DNA of 64,000 nucleotides from Alphaproteobacteria bacterium (GTDB lineage Bacteria > Pseudomonadota > Alphaproteobacteria > Caulobacterales > Caulobacteraceae), in NCBI GenBank assembly GCA_018820205.1, contig JAHJOK010000016.1, positions 78,398 to 142,397 on the forward strand. The letters are read 5' to 3'. How positions within the stretch are numbered: the first letter of the stretch is position 1; each line of letters starts with the position of its first letter. A model generated the notes under the pieces. That model searched no databases, had not been told where the DNA came from, and saw nothing but the letters and a program-made list of their open reading frames with translations. A program made the position numbers and the translations under genes. Shown one piece after another: positions 52,929 through 62,497 of the stretch.

Positions 52929-52954
52929 CCCCGCCGACGTCTCCGTCGGCGGGG
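52929..52954 (-). terminator. Intrinsic terminator after the ferritin-like gene
   Basis: An 11-bp perfect stem (CCCCGCCGACG / CGTCGGCGGGG) with a TCTC/GAGA loop, followed on the minus strand by TTTCGTTTGT. It lies 25 bases beyond the stop of the ferritin-like gene and upstream of tag. Confidence 0.8.
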
Positions 52955-52978
52955 TCGCGACTGATCTGACGCGTGCGA

Positions 52979-53956
52979 TCAGGTGGTGCGGAAACCGGCC
53001 GGGCCGTTCAGGCCGGCGGGGAAGAAACCGCCGCTGGTCGAGCCAGCGGCCGACTTCAGATAGACGATGTTCAGCACCTGCGGCACGGTCCGGCTGTAGG
53101 CCAGACCATTGGCGTCCGTCGGCACGATATTGGACGCGGCGGCATTGCCCGTGCCGGTCGCGGTGATGCCCTGGTCCAGGTCGCTCGCGCCGTCCAGGCT
53201 GTCGCGGGCGTTGGAGATCGCCTGGGTCGGCGTCTCCAGACCCTTGGCGGTCAGGACGGTGCGGATCAGGCCCGCGTGATAGGCCTCGACCGCCAGCAGG
53301 CCGGCCGACGCCTCCAGGAAGGTCTTGGAGGTCAGCAGGGGGGCCGCGCCCTTGTAGGCCGTGACGCCGACGTCCTCGAAGATGAAGGCCGCCAGCAGGA
53401 AGTTGTTGTCGTTCAGATACGGGTCGAACGCCTGACCCGGTCCGACCAGGCCGGCGGCGCGCGCGGCACTGGAGAAGGCGCCGTTCGGATCGGTGCCGCC
53501 GACGTCGATCGCCGGTTGGGCCACGGCCGAACCGCCCAGCGCCGTGCGCAGGAAGTTGACGTGCGCGACTTCATCGGCCGCGATCTCGTTGGCGTAGCGA
53601 CGAACCAGGGGATCGGAGAAGGCGACCTGACGACCGCCGATGACCGCACCCTGGGTGCCCGTGCCGCTCAGCGAGCTTTGCGGCAGGCCGGTGCCGAAGG
53701 CGGCGTAGGAATAGAACTGCGCTTCCAGATATTCGAGCTGCAGAGCGAAGTTCAGGATCTCGACGTCATTATTGACCGCGCCGACCGGCGGGTTCTGAGC
53801 CACCGCCGTGTCGCTGGAGCTGGAACAGGCGCCCAGAACCGCGCCGCCGACGGCGCCGACGGCGAAGCCGCCGCTCAGTTTGAAGAAGTTGCGTCGCTCT
53901 TCGCGACGGGCGACGCGCTGGTCAAGCGCATCCATGATGAGGTCGGTTTTAGACAT
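52979..53956 (-). CDS. Ferritin-like domain protein with Tat-like signal
   Basis: A 325-residue protein. The N-terminus [20 protein letters not shown] is a good twin-arginine motif (RRNFFK), followed by [11 protein letters not shown], a possible lipidation site, so it is probably exported folded. The body has a ferritin-2-like four-helix pattern with E and H residues: [69 protein letters not shown]. Homologues include desiccation-related and stress proteins. Metal binding and function are not established here. The ~140-base upstream gap is AT-richer and presumably holds its promoter. Confidence 0.85.
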   Translation of the reverse strand: MSKTDLIMDALDQRVARREERRNFFKLSGGFAVGAVGGAVLGACSSSSDTAVAQNPPVGAVNNDVEILNFALQLEYLEAQFYSYAAFGTGLPQSSLSGTGTQGAVIGGRQVAFSDPLVRRYANEIAADEVAHVNFLRTALGGSAVAQPAIDVGGTDPNGAFSSAARAAGLVGPGQAFDPYLNDNNFLLAAFIFEDVGVTAYKGAAPLLTSKTFLEASAGLLAVEAYHAGLIRTVLTAKGLETPTQAISNARDSLDGASDLDQGITATGTGNAAASNIVPTDANGLAYSRTVPQVLNIVYLKSAAGSTSGGFFPAGLNGPAGFRTT

Positions 53957-54094
53957 GCAAATAGCTCCGCCGTGTTTTAGCCCGTTCCGTATCCAGATAC
54001 TCGCGGGAGCCGCGACGGTTGCATTTCGCCTTAAAGTTTCCTCATTTATTTCCGCTATTTAGTCTGCACTGAAAAAGTCAGCCCGGCCTGAATG

Positions 54095-54886
54095 TCAGGC
54101 CGACGCGGGAAAGTAAGCGGGGCGGTTCGCCGAAACCGGGCGGCCTTCGACGGACAGGTCGCCCGTCAATCGATCGAGCCGGACCAGCGCCATCACGGCG
54201 CCGTCGCGGCCGGTCAGAACCTCGCCCGCGCGCAGGTCGCCGTTCAGCACTTCCGCGCCTTCGTCCGGCGCCGGACCCCCGAAGGTCAGCGCCAGCATCC
54301 GCTTTTTGATCTCGCCGCGCCGCTTCATCCGCGAGGTGGTTTCCTGCCCGACGAAACAGCCCTTGGCGAAGTCGATCCCGTTCAACAGGTCGAAATTGGC
54401 CTCGATCGGATAGGTCCGGTCGCCGCCCGCGTCCCGCGCCGGGTCGGGCACGCCCAGCGCCAGCCGGTGCGCGTCCCAGTCGTTTTCGCCGGCGTCGGCA
54501 TCTCGCTGACCCAGCGCCCGGCCGCCCAGCGCCGCTAGGCGCGGATCGGCGACGAACCCGCTCGCGACGACCGGCCAGGACGCGAACACCGGCCGGTCGT
54601 CGGCCCCGATCTCGACCTGGGCGCGCAGCCGGTACATCGACAGTCGCTGCAACAGGGCCTCGCGCCGGTCCGCCGCCACATCCAGCAGGATGTCGCCGTC
54701 CTCGCCCCATATGAAGAGGTCGAACAGCAGACGTCCCGGCGGCGACAGCAGGGCGCCGAACCTCAGATCGGCGTCCTTTATCGTCTCGACGTCCTGCGTC
54801 AGCAGATTGTGCAGGAAGCCGCGCGCGTCGGGTCCTCCGACCCGGATCAGGGCGCGGCTGCGCAGGTGTGCGACGTGGTCGGTCAT
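54095..54886 (-). CDS. ygfZ: Folate-binding YgfZ/CAF17-like protein
   Basis: A 263-residue protein with the diagnostic K-G-C-[FY]-x-G-Q-E motif (FAKGCFVGQETTSRMKRRG) at about residues 175-192, and the GcvT-like N-terminal region (RALIRVGGPDARGFLHNLLTQDVE). It uses tetrahydrofolate to help assemble or repair certain Fe-S enzymes. Its role may connect with the IscA-type protein at 57392-57772, though the two are not in one operon. Confidence 0.93.
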   Translation of the reverse strand: MTDHVAHLRSRALIRVGGPDARGFLHNLLTQDVETIKDADLRFGALLSPPGRLLFDLFIWGEDGDILLDVAADRREALLQRLSMYRLRAQVEIGADDRPVFASWPVVASGFVADPRLAALGGRALGQRDADAGENDWDAHRLALGVPDPARDAGGDRTYPIEANFDLLNGIDFAKGCFVGQETTSRMKRRGEIKKRMLALTFGGPAPDEGAEVLNGDLRAGEVLTGRDGAVMALVRLDRLTGDLSVEGRPVSANRPAYFPASA

Positions 54887-54978
54887 CCCGATCAGATAGG
54901 GGCCGCTGAGGCGAATGGGGAGGGGACCTGGCCTTTCGCCTCACCACCGCCACGAGAGAATCCGTATACGGTCCAGTC

Positions 54979-55935
54979 ATGACCGCGCGTTTCCCCATTC
55001 TATATATCGCCGAGGCCGACGCCGAGGCCGCCGTGCTGTCGTCGGGCGTGCTGGCTCACCTGGTCGAGGCGCTGCCCAATGCGGACTTCACCATCGTGGG
55101 ATCGGCGGCGTCGGCCCCCCTGTTCGCCGACACGCCGCGTCTGTCGCGGCTGATCGTGCTGGACCGGACCGGGCGCTGGGACTGGATCGCCCTGTGGAAC
55201 CAGGTGCGCGACACGCGCTGGGGTCTGGTCGTCGATATGCGCGGCACACGGTTCTCGGAGCGGCTGCGGCGGCTGAAACGGGCGGTGCGAGGACCGGATC
55301 AGCCGGGCCTTCATGCGGTCGAGCTGGCCGCGCGCGTGCTTCAGCTGGACGATGTTCCGCCGCCCCGGCTGTTCTTCGGCGAGGAGACCCTGGCCGAGGT
55401 CGACGGGCTGATCACACCGGATGAAGGGCCGATCCTGGCCATCGGACCGGGCGTCGACTGGATCGGGAAACGCTGGCCGGCCGAACGTTACGCCAAGGTC
55501 GCCGCGCCGCTGCTGGCCGAGGACGGACCGCTGGCCGGGGGCCGCCTGATGATCGTGGGCGAAGAGGCGGATCGAGACGCCGCCCACTCCATTCGCATCG
55601 CCGCGCCTCGTGGACGGGTCATCGAGCTTCAGGGCAGACTGACCCGGCTGCAGACCGCCGCCGCCCTGTCGCGGGCCAGCCTCTATATCGGCGCCGACTC
55701 GATCTGGACCCAACTGGCGGTCGCGGCGGGCGTGCCCTCGGTCGGGGTGTTCGGTCCTTCGGACGACACTCGCGTCGGCCCGTGGGGCGGCGTCTCGATC
55801 CGAGGCGAACGCTCTCTGGAGGAGTTCAAGGCCGTTGATCCCCGCCTGAACCAGGTCATCCAGCACATGATGGGCCTGCCCGCCGACCGGGTCCTGCGCG
55901 CGGCGCGGGGGCTGCTGGCGACGCGAGGGGGGTAG
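54979..55935 (+). CDS. Glycosyltransferase family 9 (heptosyltransferase-like)
   Basis: A 318-residue GT-B enzyme. Donor-site motifs are AIGPGVDWIGKRWPAERYAKV and LYIGADSIWTQLAVAAGVPSVGVFGPSD, which match the heptosyltransferase D-[ST]-x-x-x-H-[IL]-A-A-A region except that the usual His is replaced (DSIWTQLAVAAG). It probably adds heptose or a related sugar to lipopolysaccharide core. It is adjacent to ygfZ (divergent) and precedes the dihydroorotase-like gene. Confidence 0.85.
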   Translation: MTARFPILYIAEADAEAAVLSSGVLAHLVEALPNADFTIVGSAASAPLFADTPRLSRLIVLDRTGRWDWIALWNQVRDTRWGLVVDMRGTRFSERLRRLKRAVRGPDQPGLHAVELAARVLQLDDVPPPRLFFGEETLAEVDGLITPDEGPILAIGPGVDWIGKRWPAERYAKVAAPLLAEDGPLAGGRLMIVGEEADRDAAHSIRIAAPRGRVIELQGRLTRLQTAAALSRASLYIGADSIWTQLAVAAGVPSVGVFGPSDDTRVGPWGGVSIRGERSLEEFKAVDPRLNQVIQHMMGLPADRVLRAARGLLATRGG

Positions 55936-56059
55936 GCGAAGTTTCTTTGCGCCTTCATACCGACCCCGGTTCCCACCGGGTTATAATGTGGGGGCTCGTC
56001 CGCCCCGATTTCGGACATTCCAGACTATCCGCACTGTCTTCTCACGCCGGACCGCTTCG

Positions 56060-57388
56060 ATGACCCAGACCTATGACCTGATCGTGCGTGGCGGCGAAGT
56101 GGCGAACCACGCGGGACGCGGCATGGCCGACGTCGGCGTCCGCGACGGCCGGATCGCCTTCATCGGCGACCTGTCACAGGCCTCGGCGGGCGAGGTGGTC
56201 GACGCCTCGGGCCTGACCGTCCTGCCCGGCGTTATCGACACCCAGGTCCATTTCCGCGAGCCGGGGTTGGAGTGGAAGGAAGACCTGGAGACCGGCAGCC
56301 GCGCCGCCGCTCTGGGGGGCGTCGTCGCCGTCTTCGAGATGCCGAACACCAATCCGAACACCACCGACCCGGCCACGCTGGAGGACAAGCTGGCCCGCGC
56401 CCGCGACCGGATGTGGACCGACCACGCCTTCTATATCGGCGGCACCCACGGCAATGCGGCCCACCTGGGCGAACTGGAGCGGTTGCCCGGCTGCTGCGGG
56501 GTCAAGGTCTTCATGGGGGCCTCGACCGGCGACCTGCTGATCGCCGACGACGACGGGGTGCGCGAGGTGCTCAACGCCGTGAGCCGCCGCGCCACCTTCC
56601 ACTCAGAGGACGAATACCGGCTGGCCGAACGTCGCGATCTTGCCCGCACGGGCGACTGGACCAGCCACCCGGAAGTCCGCGACGCCGAGAGCGCCATCAT
56701 GAGCACGCGCCGCCTGGTCCGTCTGGCCCGCGAGGTCGGCAAGCGGATCCACGTCCTGCACGTCTCCACGGCCGAGGAGATCGAGTTCCTGGCCGACCAC
56801 CGCGACATCGCCTCGGTCGAGACCACGCCCCAGCACCTGACTCTGGACGGCGACGAGGCCTATGAGCGGCTGAAGGGCTACGCCCAGATGAATCCCCCGA
56901 TCCGCAACAGTCACCACATCGACGGCCTGTGGCGCGGCATCGATCAGGGCGTCGTCGACGTGCTCGGATCGGACCACGCCCCGCACACGAAGGAAGAGAA
57001 GTCGAAGCCCTATCCGGCCTCGCCCTCCGGTATGCCGGGCGTGCAGACCCTGGTCCCGGTCATGCTGACCCATGTGGCCGAGGGGCGGATGACGCTGGAA
57101 CGGTTCATCGACCTGACCTCGGCCGGCGCCCAGCGCATCTTCAACATCGCCGGCAAGGGCCGGATGGCCGAGGGCTGGGACGCCGACCTGACCCTGGTCG
57201 ATCTGAAGGCCGCGCGCACCATCCGCCATGAGGATCAGGCCAGCCGCTGCGGCTGGACCCCCTTCGACGGGTTCGAGGCGAAAGGCTGGCCGATGACGAC
57301 GATCGTGCGCGGCCGGGTGGTCATGTCCGACGGCGAGCTGATCGGCACGGCCCACGGACGACCGGTGCGGTTTCAGGAGACGCTGTAA
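56060..57388 (+). CDS. pyrC: Dihydroorotase-like amidohydrolase
   Basis: A 442-residue cyclic amidohydrolase. YDLIVRGGEVANHAGRG begins the beta domain; the barrel has LPGVIDTQVHFREPGLEWKEDL, VAVFEMPNTNPNTTDP, GVKVFMGASTGDLL (expected carboxylated Lys), FHSEDEYRL, VLHVSTAEE and LGSDHAPHT. It should close carbamoyl-aspartate to dihydroorotate in pyrimidine synthesis. The first metal His of the H-x-H pair is Gln here (DTQVH); I recall this from a conserved alphaproteobacterial dihydroorotase branch, so it may be active with altered metal binding. No pyrB is nearby. The symbol is by family only. Start ATG 56060. Confidence 0.85.
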   Translation: MTQTYDLIVRGGEVANHAGRGMADVGVRDGRIAFIGDLSQASAGEVVDASGLTVLPGVIDTQVHFREPGLEWKEDLETGSRAAALGGVVAVFEMPNTNPNTTDPATLEDKLARARDRMWTDHAFYIGGTHGNAAHLGELERLPGCCGVKVFMGASTGDLLIADDDGVREVLNAVSRRATFHSEDEYRLAERRDLARTGDWTSHPEVRDAESAIMSTRRLVRLAREVGKRIHVLHVSTAEEIEFLADHRDIASVETTPQHLTLDGDEAYERLKGYAQMNPPIRNSHHIDGLWRGIDQGVVDVLGSDHAPHTKEEKSKPYPASPSGMPGVQTLVPVMLTHVAEGRMTLERFIDLTSAGAQRIFNIAGKGRMAEGWDADLTLVDLKAARTIRHEDQASRCGWTPFDGFEAKGWPMTTIVRGRVVMSDGELIGTAHGRPVRFQETL

Positions 57389-57391
57389 GGC

Positions 57392-57772
57392 CTACAGGAT
57401 CGAGAAGCTGACGCCGCAGCCGCAGCTGGTCGCGGCGTTGGGGTTGCGGATCACGAACTGCGCCCCGGCCAGTTCATCGATCCAGGCGATCTCCGACCCC
57501 TTCAGGAAGGGGACCGACACCGGGTCCACCAGCGCCGCCTGGCCGTCGGTCTCGATGCGCAGGTCGTCCGCCGCGCCGGCTTCGACCAGATCCATCTGGT
57601 ACTGGAAGCCTGAGCAGCCGCCGCCTTCGACCGCGACCCGCAGCAGGACGGGGTGACCCTCCGCCTCGCTGAGCTTGGCCAGCCGCCGGGCCGCGCTCTC
57701 GGCCAGCACGATGCCCTCGGGCGCGCGCCGGGCGATCTTCAGTTCAAGCGGGGCCGGTTGGACGGTGGTCAT
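57392..57772 (-). CDS. erpA: Iron-sulfur cluster insertion protein, HesB/IscA (ErpA) family
   Basis: A 126-residue A-type carrier. The three cluster cysteines are seen in [13 protein letters not shown] and the C-terminal SCGCGVSF. The core [26 protein letters not shown] is typical, with an N-terminal extension of about 20 residues. It delivers Fe-S clusters to apo-proteins. It converges on the dihydroorotase gene with three bases between stops, and diverges from dgt across a 60-base gap. Confidence 0.92.
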   Translation of the reverse strand: MTTVQPAPLELKIARRAPEGIVLAESAARRLAKLSEAEGHPVLLRVAVEGGGCSGFQYQMDLVEAGAADDLRIETDGQAALVDPVSVPFLKGSEIAWIDELAGAQFVIRNPNAATSCGCGVSFSIL

Positions 57773-57832
57773 GTCACTCTATATGAGGCTGCACAGGCCC
57801 GTTCGCAAAGGCCGTCTGAGAGACATTCGCGC

Positions 57833-59014
57833 TTGAGCCAGACCGACGTCCGCGCCCCCTATGCCGAACTGGCCGACCAGTCGCGCGGACGGCTGGTTCC
57901 AGAGGCCGCCAGCCGGACCCGCAGCGCGTTCGCCCGCGACCGCGACCGCATCATCCACTGCACCGCCTTTCGCCGCCTGAAGGAAAAGACCCAGGTGTTC
58001 GTCGCCCATGAGGGCGATCACTACCGCACCCGCCTGACCCACAGCCTGGAGGTCAGCCAGATCGCCCGTTCGCTGGCCCACGCCCTGCGGCTGGATCAGG
58101 ATCTGGCCGAGACCGTCGCCCTGGCCCACGATCTGGGCCATCCGCCGTTCGGCCATGCCGGCGAGGACGAACTGCAGGCCCGGATGGAGCCGTGGGGCGG
58201 CTTTGACCACAACGTCCAGACCTTCCGCGTCGTGACCAGGCTGGAGACCCGCTATCCGTCCTTCGACGGGCTGAACCTGAGCTGGGAGACGGTCGAGGGG
58301 GTGGTCAAACACAACGGCCCGGTGACCCACAAGCTGGACGATCCCGCCTGGAAGGCCATCGCCGACTACGCGCCCGGCTGGGACCTGAGGCTGGACACCT
58401 TCGCCTCGCTGGAGGCCCAGGCGGCGGCCATCGCCGACGACATCGCCTACAACAACCACGACGTGGACGACGGGGTGCAGGCGGGCCTGTTCACCCTGGC
58501 GGACCTGGCCGACGTGCCCCTGATCGGACCGGTGCTGCACCAGACCCGCCGCGACTGGCCCGATCTGGACGAGCGAATGATCCGGCTGGAGGCCGTGCGG
58601 CGCATGATCGGCGTGATGGTGGACGATGTGCTGGTCGAAACCGAACGTCGGATCGCCGCAGACGGTATCGGCACGCCCGAGCAGGTTCGCATGTCCCGTC
58701 GCACGCTGGTCCAGTTCTCCGACCCGATGCTGGCCGACCTGGGGGTGCTGAGGAAATTCCTCTACGAGCGGATGTACCGCCACTACCGCGTCAACCGCAC
58801 CCGCAGCCAGGCCCGGCGCATTCTGGCCGAGATGTTCCAGTTGTTCATGGCCGAGCCCGAGGTCATGCCGACCGAATGGGGCGCCAAGGCCGCGACCCCG
58901 GATCAGCACAGGCGAGCGCGGGTCGTCTGCGACTACATCGCCGGCATGACGGATCGCTACGCGATCGAGGAGCATCGCAAACTGTTCAACCTCGACCTCG
59001 CCCTCGATCTGTGA
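57833..59014 (+). CDS. dgt: Deoxyguanosinetriphosphate triphosphohydrolase-like protein
   Basis: A 393-residue HD-domain hydrolase. [30 protein letters not shown] and [14 protein letters not shown] supply the first His, [20 protein letters not shown] the HD pair, and [13 protein letters not shown] the final Asp. It hydrolyses dNTPs to nucleosides and triphosphate, as in type 2 Dgt proteins. No ATG fits the N-terminus, so TTG 57833 is proposed; an upstream ATG would overlap erpA. A SPOR-domain gene follows, as is common in alphaproteobacteria (often with argS between). Confidence 0.9.
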   Translation: MSQTDVRAPYAELADQSRGRLVPEAASRTRSAFARDRDRIIHCTAFRRLKEKTQVFVAHEGDHYRTRLTHSLEVSQIARSLAHALRLDQDLAETVALAHDLGHPPFGHAGEDELQARMEPWGGFDHNVQTFRVVTRLETRYPSFDGLNLSWETVEGVVKHNGPVTHKLDDPAWKAIADYAPGWDLRLDTFASLEAQAAAIADDIAYNNHDVDDGVQAGLFTLADLADVPLIGPVLHQTRRDWPDLDERMIRLEAVRRMIGVMVDDVLVETERRIAADGIGTPEQVRMSRRTLVQFSDPMLADLGVLRKFLYERMYRHYRVNRTRSQARRILAEMFQLFMAEPEVMPTEWGAKAATPDQHRRARVVCDYIAGMTDRYAIEEHRKLFNLDLALDL

Positions 59015-59103
59015 TTCGAAAGCAGCCGGAATAAAGTCCCGCGGAAGGGTAAGATGATCCGCCGGGGCGACGATTCGCACACAGGCCCCCGAGAAGGCTC
59101 GCC

Positions 59104-59859
59104 ATGTCCTACGACGACGACAACCGCCCCAGAGATCGCGAGCAAAGGGATCGCGGCGCCTATACGCCGCCCACCGATGACGACCTGCCGTTCAACCGGG
59201 GCGGCTTCGATCCGCGTCGCGGCCCGCCGGCCAAGTCGCCGCCTGTGACATTGATCGTCAGCGCGGCGGTGCTGCTGGTGCTGATCCTCGCGGTCGTGCT
59301 GTTCTATCGTTCGGGCCTTCGGTCCTCGACGGACGCCCCCCCGGCGGTCGGCACGCCGATCGCCGAACTGAAGGTCGAGGCCCCGCTGGAGGCCCAGCCC
59401 GTCGACCCCGAGGCCGGCGTGGGTCTGTACGATCAGCCTGAGGACGCGACCGCCGTCCCGGAATTCACCCCGCCGCCCGAGACGCCGCTGCCCCGCCCCG
59501 CGCCGCGGCCTGTCGAGACCGCAGAGGCGACGCCCCCCGCCCGTCCGGCTGCGCCGGCGCCGGAGCGTCCGGCCGCAGAGCCCGCCGCCACGCCCGCTCC
59601 CGTTGCGAACGGAGCCGGCGGAAGTTCGGCGGTGCAGATCGGCGCCTTCTCCTCGACCGCCGTGGCGGACCGGGAGTACGCGTCCCTGGCCGCCCGCTTT
59701 CCGCAGTTCGCCCGCAACGCGTCCAAGCGGGTGCAGGAGGTGACCGCCTCGAACGGCTCGACCGTCTACCGCACCACCTTCAACGGCCTCAGCCGCGAGG
59801 ACGCCCGCGCCTTCTGCGCCGCCATCCAGTCGGGCGGCGGCGACTGTCTGGTGCGATAG
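59104..59859 (+). CDS. SPOR-domain cell-division/peptidoglycan-binding protein
   Basis: A 251-residue bitopic protein: a charged cytoplasmic N-terminus (MSYDDDNRPRDREQRDRG...), one transmembrane helix at about residues 49-69 (TLIVSAAVLLVLILAVVLFY), a Pro/Ala-rich periplasmic linker (about 110-175), and a C-terminal SPOR domain (SSAVQIGAFSSTAVADREYASL...VYRTTFNGLSREDARAFCAAI). SPOR domains bind denuded glycan at division sites. It lies four bases upstream of nagZ, in keeping with a peptidoglycan role. Confidence 0.92.
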   Translation: MSYDDDNRPRDREQRDRGAYTPPTDDDLPFNRGGFDPRRGPPAKSPPVTLIVSAAVLLVLILAVVLFYRSGLRSSTDAPPAVGTPIAELKVEAPLEAQPVDPEAGVGLYDQPEDATAVPEFTPPPETPLPRPAPRPVETAEATPPARPAAPAPERPAAEPAATPAPVANGAGGSSAVQIGAFSSTAVADREYASLAARFPQFARNASKRVQEVTASNGSTVYRTTFNGLSREDARAFCAAIQSGGGDCLVR

Positions 59860-59863
59860 GGAT

Positions 59864-60913
59864 TTGACCAGCGCCGCCATCTACGGCTGTTCGGGTCTGG
59901 TCCTGACGGAGGAGGAACGCGCCTTCTTCGCCGAGCACCGGCCGTGGGGGTTCATCCTGTTCCGCCGGAACGTGGACCATCCCGATCAGGTCCGGGCCCT
60001 GACGACGGCCCTGCGCGACAGTATCGGCGATCCCGATGCGCCGATCCTGATCGATCAGGAAGGCGGGCGGGTCCAGCGGCTGGGGCCGCCGCACTGGCCG
60101 AAATATCCGCCCGGGGCGGCCTATCTGAAGGCGGGCAAGACCCTGTCGTCCGCGCGCGAACTGGTGCGTCTCGGCGCGCGGCTGATGGCCCATGACCTCA
60201 GGGAAGTCGGCATCACGGTCGATTGCGCGCCGGTGCTGGACGTGCCGGTGCCGGGCGCCCACGAGATCATCGGCGACCGCGCCTATGCCCAGGACCCGGG
60301 CGCCGTCGCCTTGCTGGCGCGCGCGGCGGCCGAGGGATTGCTGGCGGGCGGGGTGCTGCCGGTGATCAAACACATGCCGGGCCACGGGCGGGCCTTCTCG
60401 GACAGCCATCACGACCTGCCGGTGGTCCATGCGGGGCTGGAGGCGCTGGACGGCTGGGACTTCGCGCCGTTCAAGGCTCTGTCCGACATGCCGTTGGCCA
60501 TGACCGCCCATGTCGTGTTCGACGCGATCGACCCGAAGAAGCCCGCGACCACCTCGAAAAAGGCCATCCGGCTGATGCGCCGGGATCTGGGCTTCGCGGG
60601 TCTGATCATGACCGACGACCTGTCGATGAAGGCCCTGTCCGGGTCGCTGTCCGAGCGGGCGGCCGCGGCGCTGAAGGCCGGTTGCGATGTCGTGCTTCAC
60701 TGCAGCGGGGATCTGGCCGAGATGGCCCAGGCGGCCGACGGAACGGGCAAGCTGAAGGGCAAGTCCAGGAAGCGCGCCGAGGCGGCCCTGGCCCGCATCG
60801 TGGTCCAGCCCGAACCGCTGGATCGCCTGAAGGACGGGCGGCGGCTGGCCCGGACGGTGACCGCGCGCGCGGCGTCCCTGGCCGGCCCCGACGTCGGCGA
60901 AGCGCAGGGCTGA
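59864..60913 (+). CDS. nagZ: Beta-N-acetylhexosaminidase NagZ
   Basis: A 349-residue GH3 enzyme of the NagZ branch. WGFILFRRNVDHPDQV, ILIDQEGGRVQRLG, KHMPGHGRAFSDSHHDLP (catalytic His/Asp loop) and the nucleophile Asp in LIMTDDLSMKALSG are diagnostic. It removes GlcNAc from anhydro-muropeptides in cell-wall recycling. The TTG start at 59864 is proposed, four bases after the SPOR gene stop; no better start is visible. It precedes scpA by two bases. Confidence 0.94.
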   Translation: MTSAAIYGCSGLVLTEEERAFFAEHRPWGFILFRRNVDHPDQVRALTTALRDSIGDPDAPILIDQEGGRVQRLGPPHWPKYPPGAAYLKAGKTLSSARELVRLGARLMAHDLREVGITVDCAPVLDVPVPGAHEIIGDRAYAQDPGAVALLARAAAEGLLAGGVLPVIKHMPGHGRAFSDSHHDLPVVHAGLEALDGWDFAPFKALSDMPLAMTAHVVFDAIDPKKPATTSKKAIRLMRRDLGFAGLIMTDDLSMKALSGSLSERAAAALKAGCDVVLHCSGDLAEMAQAADGTGKLKGKSRKRAEAALARIVVQPEPLDRLKDGRRLARTVTARAASLAGPDVGEAQG

Positions 60914-60915
60914 CG

Positions 60916-61734
60916 ATGTCCGACGCCTTCCAGCCCAATCTGGATTTCGCCGCCGCCGCCGAGGTCGACACGCGCGACGCCTTCGTGGTCGATCTGGACG
61001 GCTATGAGGGGCCGCTGCACGTCCTGCTGGCCCTGGCCCGGAACCAGAAGGTCGATCTGCTGACCCTGTCGATCACGAAGCTGGCGGAACAGTATCTGGC
61101 CTTCGTGCACGAGGCGCGTCGGCGGAATTTCGCACTGGCCGCCGACTATCTGGTGATGGCGTCCTGGCTGGCCTATCTGAAATCGCGGCTGCTGCTGCCC
61201 CGGACCGACAAGGGCAAGGGCGACGAACCCCCGGCCGAGGAGATGGCCGCGGCCCTGGCGTTCCGGCTGCAGAAGCTGGAGGCGATGCGCAAATCCGCCG
61301 ACGCCCTGCTGGCCCGACCCCAGTTGAAGCGGGACGTGTTCACGCGGGGCGATCCCGAAGCGACGGTGATCGTGCCGTCGGACCGGATCGACGCCAGCCT
61401 GTACGAACTGATGGCGGCCTATGTCGGTCAGCGCCGCCGCGAGCAGGCCCGACACTACAATCCCGGCCAGCGGGTCGAGGCCTATCCGCTGGAGGAGGCG
61501 CGCGACTGGCTGCGGGACATCCTGCCCCGTCTGGGCGACTGGACGCCGCTGGAGCGGGTCGCCCCGGTGCGGGACGGGGAGGGGCCGTCGCAGGCCTCCC
61601 TGACCGCCTCGACCCTTTCGGCCAGTCTGGAACTGGTCAAGGAGGGCGCGATGGATGTTCGCCAGGAACGCGCCTTCGACGAGGTCTGGCTGAAGCGACG
61701 CGGTCAGGGTCAGCCGCTGGAACTGACGCCGTGA
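60916..61734 (+). CDS. scpA: Segregation and condensation protein A
   Basis: A 272-residue kleisin. FVVDLDGYEGPLHVLLALARNQKVDLLTLSI is the N-terminal SMC-neck-binding signature, followed by YLVMASWLAYLKSRLLLP and the C-terminal winged-helix region (LVKEGAMDVRQERAFDEVWLK). It forms the Smc-ScpAB complex for chromosome organisation. Start ATG 60916. Its stop overlaps the scpB start (GTGA). Confidence 0.95.
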   Translation: MSDAFQPNLDFAAAAEVDTRDAFVVDLDGYEGPLHVLLALARNQKVDLLTLSITKLAEQYLAFVHEARRRNFALAADYLVMASWLAYLKSRLLLPRTDKGKGDEPPAEEMAAALAFRLQKLEAMRKSADALLARPQLKRDVFTRGDPEATVIVPSDRIDASLYELMAAYVGQRRREQARHYNPGQRVEAYPLEEARDWLRDILPRLGDWTPLERVAPVRDGEGPSQASLTASTLSASLELVKEGAMDVRQERAFDEVWLKRRGQGQPLELTP

Positions 61735-62384
61735 GCGTACAGTTCGCACCGGACGAGGGCGAGATCGAACGCCGGGTCGAGGCCCTGCTGTTCGCCGCCG
61801 CCGGCCCGCTGTCGGCCGCCGACATCGCCCGGCGACTGCCCGAGGGCGCCGAGGTGGGGCGGGCCATCGCGGCCCTGCGCGCCCGCTATGAGGGGCGGGG
61901 GGTGGAGCTGGAATGCGTCGCTGACCGCTGGCGGTTCCGCACCGCGCCGGACCTGTCCTTCTTGATGACCGAGGAGCGCGAGGAACCGCGTCGTCTGTCG
62001 AAGGCGGCGCTCGAGACCCTGGCCATCATCGCCTATCACCAACCCGTCACCCGCGCCGAGATCGAGAGCGTGCGGGGGGTGTCGATCTCGCGCGGGACGC
62101 TGGACCTGTTGCTGGAGATGGGGTTCGTGCGATTGCGGGGGCGCAGGCGGACGCCGGGCCGGCCCGTGACCTACGCCACCGCCGACCGGTTTCTGGAGCA
62201 TTTCGGCCTGGCCAGCCTGTACGATCTGCCGGGCGCGGCCGAGATGAAGGCGGCGGGGCTGCTGGACCTGTCGCTGCCGGTCGGGTTCGAGGTTCCCGAC
62301 CCGTCCCGCGACGGCCCCGACGAGGAAGATCCGATCGAGGACGGCGATACGCCCGAGTTCGCACAGGACTTCGTGGGAGACTGA
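61731..62384 (+). CDS. scpB: Segregation and condensation protein B
   Basis: A 217-residue winged-helix protein. EIERRVEALLFAAAGPLSAADIARRLP and LSKAALETLAIIAYHQPVTRAEIESVRGVS are the ScpB hallmarks, with LRLRGRRRTPGRPVTYATADRFLEHFGL. An acidic tail (DGPDEEDPIEDGDTPEFAQ) ends the protein. It binds ScpA as a dimer. The GTG start overlaps the scpA stop, ensuring balanced expression. Confidence 0.95.
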   Translation: MSVQFAPDEGEIERRVEALLFAAAGPLSAADIARRLPEGAEVGRAIAALRARYEGRGVELECVADRWRFRTAPDLSFLMTEEREEPRRLSKAALETLAIIAYHQPVTRAEIESVRGVSISRGTLDLLLEMGFVRLRGRRRTPGRPVTYATADRFLEHFGLASLYDLPGAAEMKAAGLLDLSLPVGFEVPDPSRDGPDEEDPIEDGDTPEFAQDFVGD

Positions 62385-62497
62385 CCAGAGGTCTCGACTC
62401 GGGTTGACGGGGGCAGGGCCTCTGGCTATACGCACGCCTCCGCCGCCGGAACTCCGCGCGGCTTTTCTATTTTTGATTTGCCTCAGGACGTCCGACC

